A stretch of DNA of 64,000 nucleotides from Euclidia mi (lineage: Eukaryota > Arthropoda > Insecta > Lepidoptera > Erebidae). The position numbers were made by a program, and so were the translations under genes. The stretch is taken from contig OX123187.2 of assembly GCA_944739405.2 (NCBI GenBank), positions 43,380,394 through 43,444,393 on the forward strand, in the 5' to 3' direction. The notes under the pieces are model-generated. The model was not told the DNA's origin and did no database searches. It saw only the letters and a program-made list of their open reading frames with translations. Shown here one piece after another: positions 30,574 through 41,509 of this stretch; positions within the stretch are counted from its first letter, which is position 1, and each line of letters begins with the position of its first letter.

Positions 30574-33500
30574 TATAGACCAGGGAAGATATTTTTTGAA
30601 ACGAAACAAAATTATAGTTGGATGAAATCCAATGGAGAAGGAAGAAGAATGAGAATATAACAAAAATAAACGTACAAATAAATATTTTAAACAAAAAACA
30701 TTTACAGTGTGTTTGGAACATAAGAAAGTAAGTTTTCACCAAACGTGAAAAAGAAAAAATATTGTAAAAGATAAAAATAAAAAACCAAAACTTGGTTATT
30801 GGAATTTTCACATAAATTTTGACGTTATGTGAATTAAGTGTAAATACAAAAGTTAAGTGTAAATAAAATCACGGTAATAATAGTTTAGATCTTTTATTAC
30901 CTACACGTTTTTCCCTTAGGCTTTGTAGTTTTGCCGGAAAACGAGATAAACCCTTTTTTACCCTAAAAATCGCAACTCCATCCACTTCCCGACCTAAGAT
31001 CGCCCGTAATTTATTTTTCTTTAATTTTTGTTATACTCTTCCTTCTCCAATGGTTTTCATCCTACTTTAAGGCGCTGTCCTAAGCGACTGTTTTGGTAAA
31101 TGAGGGGGTGAAGCAGGGGAGGTGAAGGGAGCTTAGCTCCGTCTACTGCGGGACGCCCCCCCTTCATTCTCGTCGCGTGCGGCCGTATTCTGGCGACATC
31201 CGTATTCCAATATTTCAAAATCGCAAGCAAAACGTTTTAGCATATTGAATTGAGATACTGATATTAAAATTTATATTACATACATCAATCTGTTTGTACA
31301 ATATAGGCATAGCGCAATTTTTGTTCTCAGTGAGCAAAACTGGTTTACATTAGACGTTATAGGTTAATAGTTGACGAAAGTAGGTAAATACCTACGTGCC
31401 GTAAGATGACAAAAATAATTAAGTCAGTTCCATGTATGGAGAGGCCATTATTATGTTTGTTTTGTTTTTGTATAAAAATAGTGAAGCAGTTCATAGAATA
31501 CCTACATCTAATTCCATTCCTGCCAGTTTTCAAATCTGTTTTGCAATAAATTGGCTGTGACATACGGGCGGAAAAACAGACAGACATTGCGAATCTATAA
31601 GGGTTCCGTTTTTACAATTTTTGGCTACGGTACCCTAAAAAATACAATACTGTTCTACTAAACGCAAAAGCCGTATCTCAACTAAAGCGAGTTACGAGAT
31701 AATTGAAGTTTAGTAAAAGTTGATTTCTTTTATTTATTTATGGATGTTTATTGTTATTATAGGTATAATTATTATGGTAAAGGTTTTGAAATACGTCGCC
31801 GTTTTTAGTGGTTGTGAGTGATTGGAGAGGGAGGAGGGGAGGTCTTGAAACCCCCCTCACCATTTTCACTTGCCGGAAATACTTGGTTTTCTCTGAAAAA
31901 AAAAATCTCCAAACATCGGTGTGTATGGCACTGCCAACTTCCACATTCATCACACTAGTTTAATAAACTAAGGTTGACGGAGCCCTGCGAAGGGCTCCTA
32001 TTTTCAGATTAAGGGTCAAAAGACAACCTTACATAACCTATTTAGCTACTTATTACAGTCGCACCTAACCCTAGGCACTCGAAAGCAATGACGCACAAAT
32101 TTGATATTAGCTGTCAATATGATCATTCCAAGATAGCAGTTTTGCGTTTCGTTTCACGTTTTTCACATAAAACCTAAAAATTACATTTGTAAAACTGTAC
32201 TAAAGTATAAAAACTACGTTCCGTTTTGCATAATTGCCGAAGTATTTATGAAATTTTGGAAATTGTTTAAAAATATCGCAACTCCGGCAGTCAAAATTAC
32301 TTTTAGGGGATTAAAACGAACTCCCTTAAGACCCCTACACTACCAATACCCTCAAATTCAGGCGACTCATTTCGAAACCCAACCAATTATTATTTTTCAA
32401 AATAGATGAAACATCAAAAATATATGTGGATTTACCTTATTCATGAGATACTGCTACGCTTAGAAAATTATAGAATTAGAATTTGAGTTACTGCTTTTTC
32501 GTTAGCTCTCCTCATACATGTTTGTATGGAAAATATAAAAATTTCCTTTCGCTTCAAATATGTGTTGTTTCAAAGAAAATAAATATTAAAAGATATTTAT
32601 TTATATTCATTTATCATTTATTAACGAAATACAGAGTTTACAGCTCATCAAAAGTTAGCTGTCTGCTACAACCCGGCAGGTTTTCTTTATTCTCATCAAA
32701 TATTAAAGGCAGTGTGTGAGGTGATAAGGCTTCAATACTTATTATTTGCTGTTGTTCACGAGGCACAGTTTCATTGACTTTCCTTTTACGGCTTGGTATT
32801 GTAGAAATTTCAAGCACTGATGAAACATTTTACTCTACGTGATCTCGCAATGCCATCCCTTGAGCTTGACGAGAATCAACAATTTCAGGCAACTGCCAAT
32901 TAGACATAAAACGCCACAAGCTTTTCTTCTCCCAGAAAACATCATCTCTTTCTATAATTTCTATTTTTAGTGGTATACTTTCGCCATTCCATACAGCAAA
33001 TAAACACTTTTGTTTGCGTGTAACGTGGCGTTGCCCCTGAATTTGGTAATAACAATTACAATATTTGTTTAGACTAGTCAGTTCACTTTTTTATCATGTT
33101 TCCATATTTGTATTTTATTTGCTCTTATACTATTCTCCAGGCCATTCTTATAGGCAACTATAGAACATTAAATTTTCACAATCGTGTTTGGACCTATTAA
33201 TCCATATGGCGTGGCACCAATAAACGGATAATTCACAAGGCTCGATTGTTACATTATCTTGCTTCGACAGTTGTTGCAAAGCCAGTTGTTCATTTTAGAT
33301 TCCATGCGCAACTGATTTTACATTGCAAATATTTTATTTGTACAAAATATTTTTTACTAAGTTGGCTTTACTGCTGTTATCTCTTCTTTTTACCACTATA
33401 CCAAAATTTCAATCTGTCAACATATTCTTACGCAATTTGAACCAGTCACTGCTATCCCTCTTGTAATTTTTGCTTGTCACTACGGAATTTGAGTCAAATT

Positions 33501-34986
33501 TGTTAAAAAAATTGTTTGGCATTTCTTGGCTAGCTCTTGAACAGATCGTGTTAGGAATGACTGCAGTCAAATGTGTGTAAGACGTTGCAGAACTGTTATC
33601 TTTAACTTCACTGTAATCACAATAAAGATAATTAGTTACGTACTTTATTATTTAAAAAATACTATATCTTGTGTTATAGCAAACAGAGAAGTCACCTTCT
33701 TACTTATAAATGATTGATTTTAGAAATTAAAAAGATATTAGATGTACTGAGACATACCTAATAGTTTATGAATAATCAAAGTTTTACCCGATGTACCTAA
33801 ACAGGTTTATGTTCACAAGACAATAATACAACATTCGTTACCGCTTGTGTGCGGATTGCGGAACGCCATATTAGCGCTGTTTATTGTTCGCCGTGGCGGC
33901 ATCTTAGCGCTCCAGGCGCTCTGACAAACTAATGAATTTGCAATATAGGTACATAAAATTATTCGATTTTATGTCATTACTCATTCAAAAATTGAAAACT
34001 GTGGCAGCTATGTATTGTGAGAATAATTTATATAATTATATTATGCATAATCGATAATCTATAACATAGTTAGTCATAAAAGACTCTTATGAAAATAATT
34101 TGTGTTAAAATGTTACATATTTCATAATCACTTGGCCATGGATGAATTTCTATTTTATTACGACGCTTTCTTGTATAAATCCTTCGTAGAACGTCATTTC
34201 TCTAATTGTCCATATTTTATTCTTCTAACTATATATTTATAAGCACAGAAACAATAACACATTAAACGCAACAAGAGTATAAACTAAGGTCCTAATTATA
34301 TGTGCCCATAGTTACATGAAAAGCCTATTTGATTCAAAGTATTCAGTCTATAACATAAAACATGAAATTACGAACTCAATTTGGCGTATTATAATAACAA
34401 ATAGATATACGTAAAATTTCGTGCAGCGGAGACGCAAGTGACCTATCTCTCACAGGGCTCAAAGCCGAATGATGAGGTCTGGGCGGGGCGTAAACTAGCA
34501 ACTGACACTCAGTACACCGCTTATTCTAATAAGGTTTAAATTGCTGAAGCATTTGATATTGATGGGATCTGCCGAGCGTCAAAATCATAGACGTTTGGCA
34601 GATTTTATTTAATTTTACAAAATATACACGTATAATATGAAAATAAGTAAGGTAATTCTTTAGTTCATTAGATTTCCTACAATATTATCAAATAAAATAT
34701 GACAGCTTACGATCAAAATATTGCAAACAGTGAGACGAAAGATTATTTTTTGCCTCGATTTTGTGATTTTTTTACCCTGATTCTATTTTACATACATGAA
34801 AAATTCTTTCAAAAGTCTTTTGTTCAGACTTTTGACTTTAAGCTCTATTTTTTGCTAGTTTGTAATATGTACCGTTATGGCTAGATGCGCGACGAAAAAT
34901 TAGGTGTTTCACGGCTTCTGAGGTATAACAGCGCCTTAATTTTATTTAACTTTTTACCGCTTTCTAACGTATCTGCACTGGTCTAT
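30574..34986. mobile_element. 4.4-kb insertion, probable DNA transposon with a YqaJ-type gene, A only
   Basis: B lacks this block (B is continuous at about 57540-57560, ACTAAAGAGTTAATAG). The ends carry a short inverted repeat, ATAGACCAG at 30575-30583 and its complement CTGGTCTAT at 34978-34986. The empty site contains TTAA, and TTAA follows the right end, so TA or TTAA targeting is possible. Inside are a YqaJ-like pseudogene (32638-33620), an inverted repeat pair at about 30614-30670 and 31015-31075 (GGAGAAGGAAGA words), and a repeat remnant with GGGTTCCGTTTTT near 31360-31660. No DDE transposase was found. Confidence 0.65.
32638..33620 (-). pseudogene. YqaJ-like exonuclease/recombinase-domain protein, degraded
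   Basis: On the minus strand, starting just after a possible splice acceptor (TTGTGATTACAG near 33600), the fragments read SSDWFKLRKNMLTD, NFGIVVKRR, ANLVKNILYK, NVKSVAHGI, NEQLALQQLSKQ, FIGATPYGLIGPNTIVKI, YCNCYYQIQGQRHVTRKQK, IEIIERDDVFWEKK and LPEIVDSRQAQGM. This is the order of a YqaJ-type restriction-like nuclease domain (GASPDGLV, EIKCP and YYYQ-QGQ motifs). The catalytic D of the P-D-G motif is Y here and the E-x-K is altered. In-frame stops include TGA after MLTD, TAA in YK*N and TAA at 32830-32832. Beyond the last, the frame continues RKRKVNETVPREQQQ to a final stop at 32638-32640. Such genes are common in multicopy insect elements; the role here is unknown. Confidence 0.8.
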
Positions 34987-36290
34987 TAATAGCAGTACGT
35001 ATAATAAGTATTTCAAGTTTGTCACAAGTTAAATGTTTTTTAAAAAGAATTAGTATGATATATTATATCTGGCAGATAATTTGCGTTATTGGTATTTAAA
35101 TTTACGGTTTATTTGCACTCAGTATCGATAGATTGCCGTAAAACTTTTCGTTTCTCGAAAATACACCTCACATTCTTCTCCGATTTGGTACCTTATTAAT
35201 TACATGTAATCTTCGAATGTCTATAAACTAACAATTTCAACGTTAATATACCAATACTGTTGAGGTCTAGCACAATAGCCATATAAGTATGTAGCCGACA
35301 CTATTGTTCCGTTTAAAGATGAGTAGTCGTTTAGCTCGCATCCATACGTGTGTGTTTGTGAGGATACATCGCCGCTCAAACTGCAAACTCAAAATAAAAT
35401 TTTTTCATTGCTTTCAGACTGGAAACGTCTGATACTTTTACTTTATGTGAATTTGTGCAAGCTTTAAATTTCTTTTGTTTTTTTTGCATGCCTTAAATCT
35501 GATGGCGTTATGTCTATATTATCTGTGTACCTGTATAAAATTCTTTCGTTACTGACAACGAATCTTAGACAACACACAGACAAAATTATTGGACGCAAAC
35601 ACTAAAAGGCATGTATATTCCTTGGCGACCGTAGGGGTGCACTAAGAAGGCATTGCCCGAAATGCCCACAGGATAAGGAAAAGGCGGTTAAATTAAAGAT
35701 AAATGTATTTGAGCATAAAGTTGCTAGGAAATTATGAATAAGGTCACACTTAAAGTGTCGACGTTTGGGCATTCTGAATATTAGTTCATCCTAGACGTAA
35801 AGCATTAGTGGTTTATTAACCGGATTCCAAAAAAGGAGGAGGTTCTCAATTCGTCGGCATCTTATTTTTTTATGTATGTGCCCCGATTTCTCTAAGACGT
35901 CTGGATTGATTTCGAAAATTCTTGTTTCTTATAAAATCTGCCGAAACCGAAATTCAGTCGTTTAATAACTAAAACTGAATTTTGTTTCTTCTGACTAAAC
36001 TGTTAAAACAGACCTTAGTCTGTTTTAACAGTTTTAACAGAGAGAAGGAATTATAGAGTGCGAGTGTGAGTGAAAGCACAAGTGGACACTCTATTCTCCC
36101 ACTCCCATAGTGGGACGACAAAATTGACACGACCGGAGAGAATTGGATGCAGGATCACAAGCTTGACATGCTTTCTAAGATATGGTGACAAAACATCGAA
36201 TACCACATTGGACTCAACCCGCTAATCGATCTCGAGACCAACCAGTAGACCACTGCAGCAGACAAGTAAAGGTGTTATAATTAAGTTATA
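34987..36290. other. Segment A sequence, no gene recognised; short Helitron-like remnant
   Basis: Collinear with B 57560-59067, which has a SINE at 58075-58449. At 35540-35660 the words GGCATGTATATTCCTTGG and CCGTAGGGGTGCACTAAGAA match the mini-Helitrons at 39081 and 51995, in degraded form. GACCTTAGTC/TTTTAACAG words near 36000-36040 form a small inverted repeat. Confidence 0.55.
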
Positions 36291-36614
36291 ATTCAAATTC
36301 AAATTCAAACTCATTTATTCATATAGGTTACAAAAGCAACACTTATGAACGTCAATTTATTTTTCACAACCAGGTTCTGGATGGTAGGGCTATGAGAAGA
36401 AACTGGAAGAAACTCATGCCACTCTTTTTTAACCCTAGACACCTAACGTTCACCTGACCCCTATAAACCCTAACCCTTCGTCGATTTGACCAGTATTGTT
36501 TAGAGTGTTTTAATTTCAAGTAGAAATATAACTTTTCGTTATTTGTTTGGCACATATATCTGGTCTAACTATTATTCTATTAAATGAAACAATAAAAGTA
36601 TGTATTATAAATAA

Positions 36615-36830
36615 TTCAAAGTCAAAGTCAAGTCAAAATCATTTATTCATTTAGGTCACAAGGTGACGCTTATGAACGTCAAATTTTAAAGTACATTACT
36701 TCATGCTTCTACATTTACATTTACTGCCTCGTTCGCAAAGCAATACGTAGAACCACGAGAAAGAACGGGCAATAAAACTCGTGGCCACTCTTTTTAATCG
36801 CCAGTGTAATGTTGTATATTTTTTTTTTGT
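36615..36830 (-). mobile_element. LINE 3'-end fragment inside the piggyBac element
   Basis: The minus strand ends CCTAAATGAATAAATGATTT then TGACTTGACTTTGACTTTG, with GTGGCCACGAGTTTTATTGC upstream. It is similar in layout to 36296-36428 but clearly diverged, so it is an independent insertion of a related Jockey-type 3' end. Confidence 0.7.
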
Positions 36831-37009
36831 AAGGTATGTAAATTATATTTATTTTATCACACTTACGAAGGCACTCGTTTTTGTGAGATCACTGGAGACA
36901 ACATATTTATATAAAATAAGATAAAAAGGAAAAACATAATATAGCCTTTCTTTCTTTGGCAAACTTAAATAATGATATTATAAACTATTTATAAATCACA
37001 TATTTTTAA

Positions 37010-37578
37010 TTAGTTTTGAGAGCATTTTGAACAAAAAACAACTTTAAGTTTGCCACATATAGCTGTATTACATTTGGCGCATGATGACTTTGTCATGCGC
37101 CTTTTAGTATACGGACAGAGACCACAGATCCTCATCAGAAATATTCTTTACTATACGAGTGGGTAACATGCAACACATGCGCATACAACAATAACACATA
37201 CGATATTTATTGCTGATGTTCTATTGGAAGAACTAGTTAGCTATTTGCTAGTTGCCGAAAAATGGCGGGACCGACTGTAGACTGTTCTTCTTATGAGGGA
37301 CAATATACTTGGATCATTACTGTTCTGTATTGGAGCTTACTTCTGTGGGTAGATCGGTCCTTGTGAGTGCTGCACATCATCCACCAAAGTAGGAGAAATC
37401 CGTTCTTGAATATAGCCATCGCCGGAAGATTCTTCAGTCTGATTATCACATTCAACAGCACCCACCGCCAGGTTATCTTCTGTTTCGCTATCAGGTATAA
37501 CTCCGAAGAAATAACATCTTCTTCTTCGAATAGTAAACTTACAAAACGCTCAGCAGATAGTAATTGTCTCGAATCCAT
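37010..37578 (-). pseudogene. piggyBac transposase, N- and C-terminal remnants only
   Basis: An ATG at 37576-37578 starts MDSRQLLSAERFVSLLFEEE, the acidic N-terminus of a piggyBac-type transposase. A one-base shift then moves the reading to PDSETEDNLAVGAVECDNQ and SGDGYIQERISPTLVDDVQ (to about 37330). The C-terminus, stop at 37010-37012, reads CGLCPYTKRRMTKSSCAKCN and KLKVVFCSKC (about 37125-37013), the cysteine-rich zinc-binding end of piggyBac proteins. The whole central catalytic region with its aspartates is missing. It is non-coding now. Confidence 0.82.
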
Positions 37579-38159
37579 GTTGAAAACTACAATAAAACCA
37601 AAAAAATCATTAGTTGCGAAATTATACACAAACCCTAACCATTCGTCGAAACGACGAACTCTATCGTAATAACTCGAAAACAATTACACTTACCTGAATG
37701 ACCCGTACGCCTCCCGAAAGAGCTCGGCGAATGCTGAGTTGACATGTAACGATGTTATGATCACCACACGCGCTAAAAAGATATAGCGAATTTTCTGTCT
37801 CGTAGTCGTCGATTCGTCGAAGGTTAGGTGTGTAGGGTTAAATCAGAATCTTAATCTTACAATTTGTGGTACCATGCTTGCTGACACAGCCAAAATACTT
37901 CGCGACACTGATAAGAATTAAATGGATATGAAAACAAAATTGAATAGTACAACAACAAAACACTATAGCGACAGCAGTATAGATGTATCAGCAACCAATA
38001 GATTAAAGAATTTTGTAAAGGTGACAAGTGAACAATGATTAGATCAGGGATAAAAACTGATATACTAGATTCATAAAAAATATACAAACCCTGCAAACAA
38101 AAGGCTGTGTGGCTGTGTTCAAAAGGCACCTCCACTTAACATGTTACTAATTAAGAAGA

Positions 38160-40450
38160 GAGTATTTTACACAGTCATAAAAATAACAATAATGGTGAAT
38201 TTAAAAAAGCAACTAGACCCCTGATGTCTTATCATCTAGAAATTCTTTAATAGTGTAATAACCCCTTTTTAAAAGAAAATTCTAAGTAGTGGTTTTAAAT
38301 TTGTGCAGAGGTAAATTCATTATTTTCCGAGGTAATTTGTTGAAGAATTGTATACCGAGTCCCGCAAATAAGTTTATGTAGACGGTAGTTAGTGCCCACT
38401 AGTTTATGCTTATTCTTTATGTTCACTTTGTGCAAGTCACTATTTTTACGGTAGTTAAGTTTTTCTTAACGTACATTGAATTAGCAAATTTATACTGCGA
38501 TGCAACTGTGAATATTTCTACTTCTTTAAATTTATCTTGTAAAGAATCTCTAGCACCTAACTTATATATTGCGCGTATGGCCCTCTTTTGAATAACAAAA
38601 ATTGTCTGAATATCGGCCGCCGTACCCCATAATAGTATCCCGTAAGACATTACACTCTGAACGTAACTAAAGTAAACCAGTCTAGCAGTATCTACGTCTG
38701 TAAATTGTCGAATTTTCCTTACTGCAAATGCTGCAAAACTAAGTTTGACTGCCAGACAGGATATTTGGGCGTCCCACTGAAGCTTACAATCTAAAGTTAA
38801 ACCTAAAAAACAGTTGAATCAACTACGTTTATTGTTTCGTTATTTAAAGTTATATTAGTAAGAACATTTTTGACATTCGGCAAAGTGAATTTCACACATT
38901 TTGTTTTGCCAGAGTTGAGTAGCAAATTATTTGTCGTGAACCAATGTAGTACTTGCGCAAGAGAATTATTTACGCTGTCAATGTTACTTTTATTACGATC
39001 AACTTTAAAAATAAGTGAAGTATCGTCAGCGAAAAGAACAATATCACATAGATTTCTAACAAAGAATGGCAAGTCATTAATCTTAATATATAAAATCCTT
39101 GCGTTACTGACTGACTGAGAGACACGATACAGCCGAAACTATTGGGCGCAGGAAGCTGAAATTTGGCATGTATGTTCCTTGGAGACCGTAGGGGTGCACT
39201 AAGAAGGAATTTTCCGAAATTCCCACGGGATCGGCCAAAACGGGTAAAATTTAAAAAAATGCAGGCGTAGCTGCTGGCGTCCTCTAATAAACGGACCAAG
39301 AATAGAGCCCTGTGGAACGCCCATTCCCACTGGCAAACCTTGAGACCTACTTCCACTAACATCTACATACTGAACTCTATCTCTAAGGTAACTGGCAACA
39401 AGATTGAGTGCGCTATCTCGAATACCATAATGTTTTAGTTTACGTAAAAGTGTATCATGTTCAACACAATCAAAAGCCTTTGACAAGTCGCAAAAACACC
39501 AATGGCATCCTTCGAATTTTCCCAAGCGTTAAAAATATGTTTTAATAGAGTTACATCGGCATCAATGGTGGAGCGACCCTTAGTGAAGCCATACTGCTCA
39601 CTGTGCAATAAATTATTTGTGAGAAAGTGGCTCTCCAACTGATGCAAAATAACCTTTTCAAAAATTTTACTGATTGCAGGCAAGATAGAAATTGGCCGAA
39701 AGTTACTAGGGTCGCTCTTGGATCCTTTTTTGAAAAGTGGTATCACCTTGCTGTGTTTCATTAAATCAGGAAATACCCCTTTATCCACGCATCTATTAAA
39801 TATTGCAGCTAAATATGGAGCTATGCTAAAAATGATTTGGTGAACAAGTTTAACTGAAATACCTCATAAGTCAACAGATTTCTTAATATTGATGGTCATG
39901 AATGTCTTGAGGATGTCATTGGTGTCAATGTATTTAAAATTAAACAATACATCACACTCATTCACATTGCCTCTAACTAATATCTCTGCTTTGCTTGGGC
40001 ATGAGTCTAAATACTTGGTTGTTTTCACTAGTATGTTTATGAAGAAGTTGTTAAAAGTCTGAGCAACATCAATTTTCTTTGTAACTATTTCTCCATTACA
40101 TTTTAATTCCCAGCTATTATCTACTAACTTAGCTCGACCAGTCTCACTGTTAATAATGTTCCAAGTTGTTTTTATTTTGTTCTTGGATTCTTTAATTTTA
40201 TTACTTATAAATATAGACTTAGCTGAAGCACATGCCCTCTTAAAAACTTTTGAGTAATTTCTTACATATTCAATAAATGAAGGATTAAAATTGTGTTGTT
40301 TCATACCATACAGATCATACAACCTAGATCTACTTTTGTATATTCCTACTGTTGCCCAATCACAAAATTTAACTTTAGAGCTCTTGGAAAATGTTTTCTG
40401 CTTAAAAATGTTATTGTACTCATTTTAAATAACATCAAATAACCACTTAT
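38160..40450 (-). pseudogene. Reverse transcriptase region of the Jockey LINE in segment A
   Basis: Minus-strand blocks in order: YVRNYSKVFKRACASAKSIF (about 40264), IKTTWNIINSETG, then VFPDLMKHSKVIPLFKKGSK (about 39776), NFRPISILPAISKIFEKVI, EQYGFTKGRSTIDADVTLL, DLSKAFDCVEHDTLL (about 39480; after a frame change near 39500) and GVPQGSILGPF (about 39312-39283). A mini-Helitron follows, then INDLPFFV, VLFADDTSLIF (about 39042-39010; FADD at the active site), NNLLLNSGKTKCV, and after another shift LLWGTAADIQTIFVIQKRAIRAIYKLG (about 38625). Multiple frameshifts; dead. Confidence 0.85.
39081..39287 (+). mobile_element. Mini-Helitron, 207 bp, inside the Jockey RT
   Basis: Starts TCTTAATATATAAAATCC (preceded by A) and ends GGCGTCCTCTAA (followed by T), fitting A|TC...CTRR|T with no TSD. 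The core has GACTGACTGAGAG, GGGCGCAGGAAGCTGAAATT and CGTAGGGGTGCACTAAG. Same family as 51995-52221, opposite strand. It separates GPF from INDLPF in the host LINE. Confidence 0.8.
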
Positions 40451-40533
40451 ATAATTTATCTGGATCATCGTGAGTTAAGTCAATGCTGGCGATCTTAGCA
40501 GCAACATCATCACTAAAGCGATCTTGATCTTGA

Positions 40534-41509
40534 TCTTGCTTCAATGGCAAGAAACTAGCAATAAAATAGGTACGTTATAAATAAATGTTTCGAACATCGA
40601 ATTCGTTACTTTATTTTTCTGAATATCGTCAGCGACAATACCAGTCACGGTGTGCACGGAATACGCCGCGAAACAAAGATTCTACGTCATTTATCGAAAA
40701 ATAATAAAATATTGTTAATTAAATGTCATCGTTTTAATTTTATACATTTAACAAGTTATGCAGTAATGGCGGCACGAATGCGCGGGAACTCTGCCGAGCG
40801 TTTATTTTTAATTGCGTTCTTAAAATTTGTCACAACTCTGTGTTACCGGGTCGCTTCACAACCAACTCAATATTTTATATTTTTATTTTATCTGTACACC
40901 GCTGGGATGTCAATTCTACCGTGAGAGAAGTTTTATTAAAACCGCTGCGTAGCAACTGCATGCCAGGAGCAAATGCATGCTTATAAACACAATTACTCAG
41001 TGCACGAATGGAGCAACACCAAGCGGGGCGGTTGTGGCCGGACTATATCCCTACATACACATACTAGTGGATTTTGTTGGATCCTCATACACACATATTT
41101 AGCTTTTATGTGCAGGCGCTTTTAGCTAATACAGATTTCGTAATATAATCCTATAATCTATGCCTATAGGTAATCAACATAATATGCATAATTAGACACT
41201 TCACAGTATTTCTGATCGCAGGTCCAGATTATATGGTGATATTGACTTAAGCTATAGCAGTGTAGTTCATACTAAAGCTGAATACTTGTTTCGTGTCGCG
41301 TACAATATTTATCTATTAGTAACAAGTGCAGCTGCTAAATTGGTATCGACCCGCGGTTTCCTTTGTCTCTGCCTACTATTCAATTCTCACTTCGTTATAA
41401 ATCGTACGGAACTGTATTTTGTATTGAATACGCCAAATTGTTGTAATTGACCCATTCAATATGATTCGAAAAAGGGGAAAAGAGTTCGAAACTGTTTTAC
41501 TGGAACGGT
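40534..41509. other. Segment A, right end; no gene recognised
   Basis: Matches B 59068-60174. The frames at 40652-40924 and in B at 59260-59463 share a C-terminal peptide (QPTQYFIFLFYLYTAG) but differ upstream by frame and indels, so coding is not supported. Confidence 0.55.

Larger units (their letters stand above)
36433..37837 (-). mobile_element. piggyBac-like element, internally deleted
   Basis: TTAA at 36429-36432 and 37838-37841 flanks ends CCCTAGACACCTAACGTTC (left) and, reverse-complemented, CCCTACACACCTAACCTTC (right). TTAA duplication with CCCT ends is diagnostic of piggyBac. A subterminal CGTCGA(T/A)T motif lies inside both ends. The transposase is reduced to its N- and C-terminal regions. 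A LINE 3' fragment (36615-36830) is inserted inside. Confidence 0.93.
36291..40533 (-). mobile_element. Jockey-type LINE, minus strand, A only, with nested piggyBac and Helitron
   Basis: B shows the empty site at 59067 (GTTATA followed by CTCTTGCTTC). The 3' end is at 36291 with a (GAATTT)n-type tail after ATGAATAAATGAG. The 3' UTR is interrupted by a piggyBac remnant (36433-37837) and the RT by a mini-Helitron (39081-39287). Coding remnants span 38160-40450. Confidence 0.88.
25911..41509. repeat. Large duplicated segment, copy A
   Basis: Collinear with 52415-60174 from TACTTTAGATTGAGGCGATA to the region of ATGATTCGAAAAAGGGGAA and GGAACGGT. Matching landmarks: 27990/53850, 28500/54360, 29410/55310, 30200/57170, 35053/57601, 35400/57960, 36060/58840, 40533/59068 and 41320/59983. 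Substitutions and small indels are spread throughout. Copy A carries four insertions absent from B: 26283-26970, 27508-27913, about 30574-34986 and 36291-40533. I see no host exon in it and no terminal repeats for the segment as a whole. Confidence 0.93.

Noticed and set aside
40652..40924. Possible gene shared by segments A and B (FIFLFYLYTAG peptide)
   Set aside because: In B (59260-59491) the shared peptide lies in frames that diverge upstream through indels, so purifying selection on a protein is not indicated.
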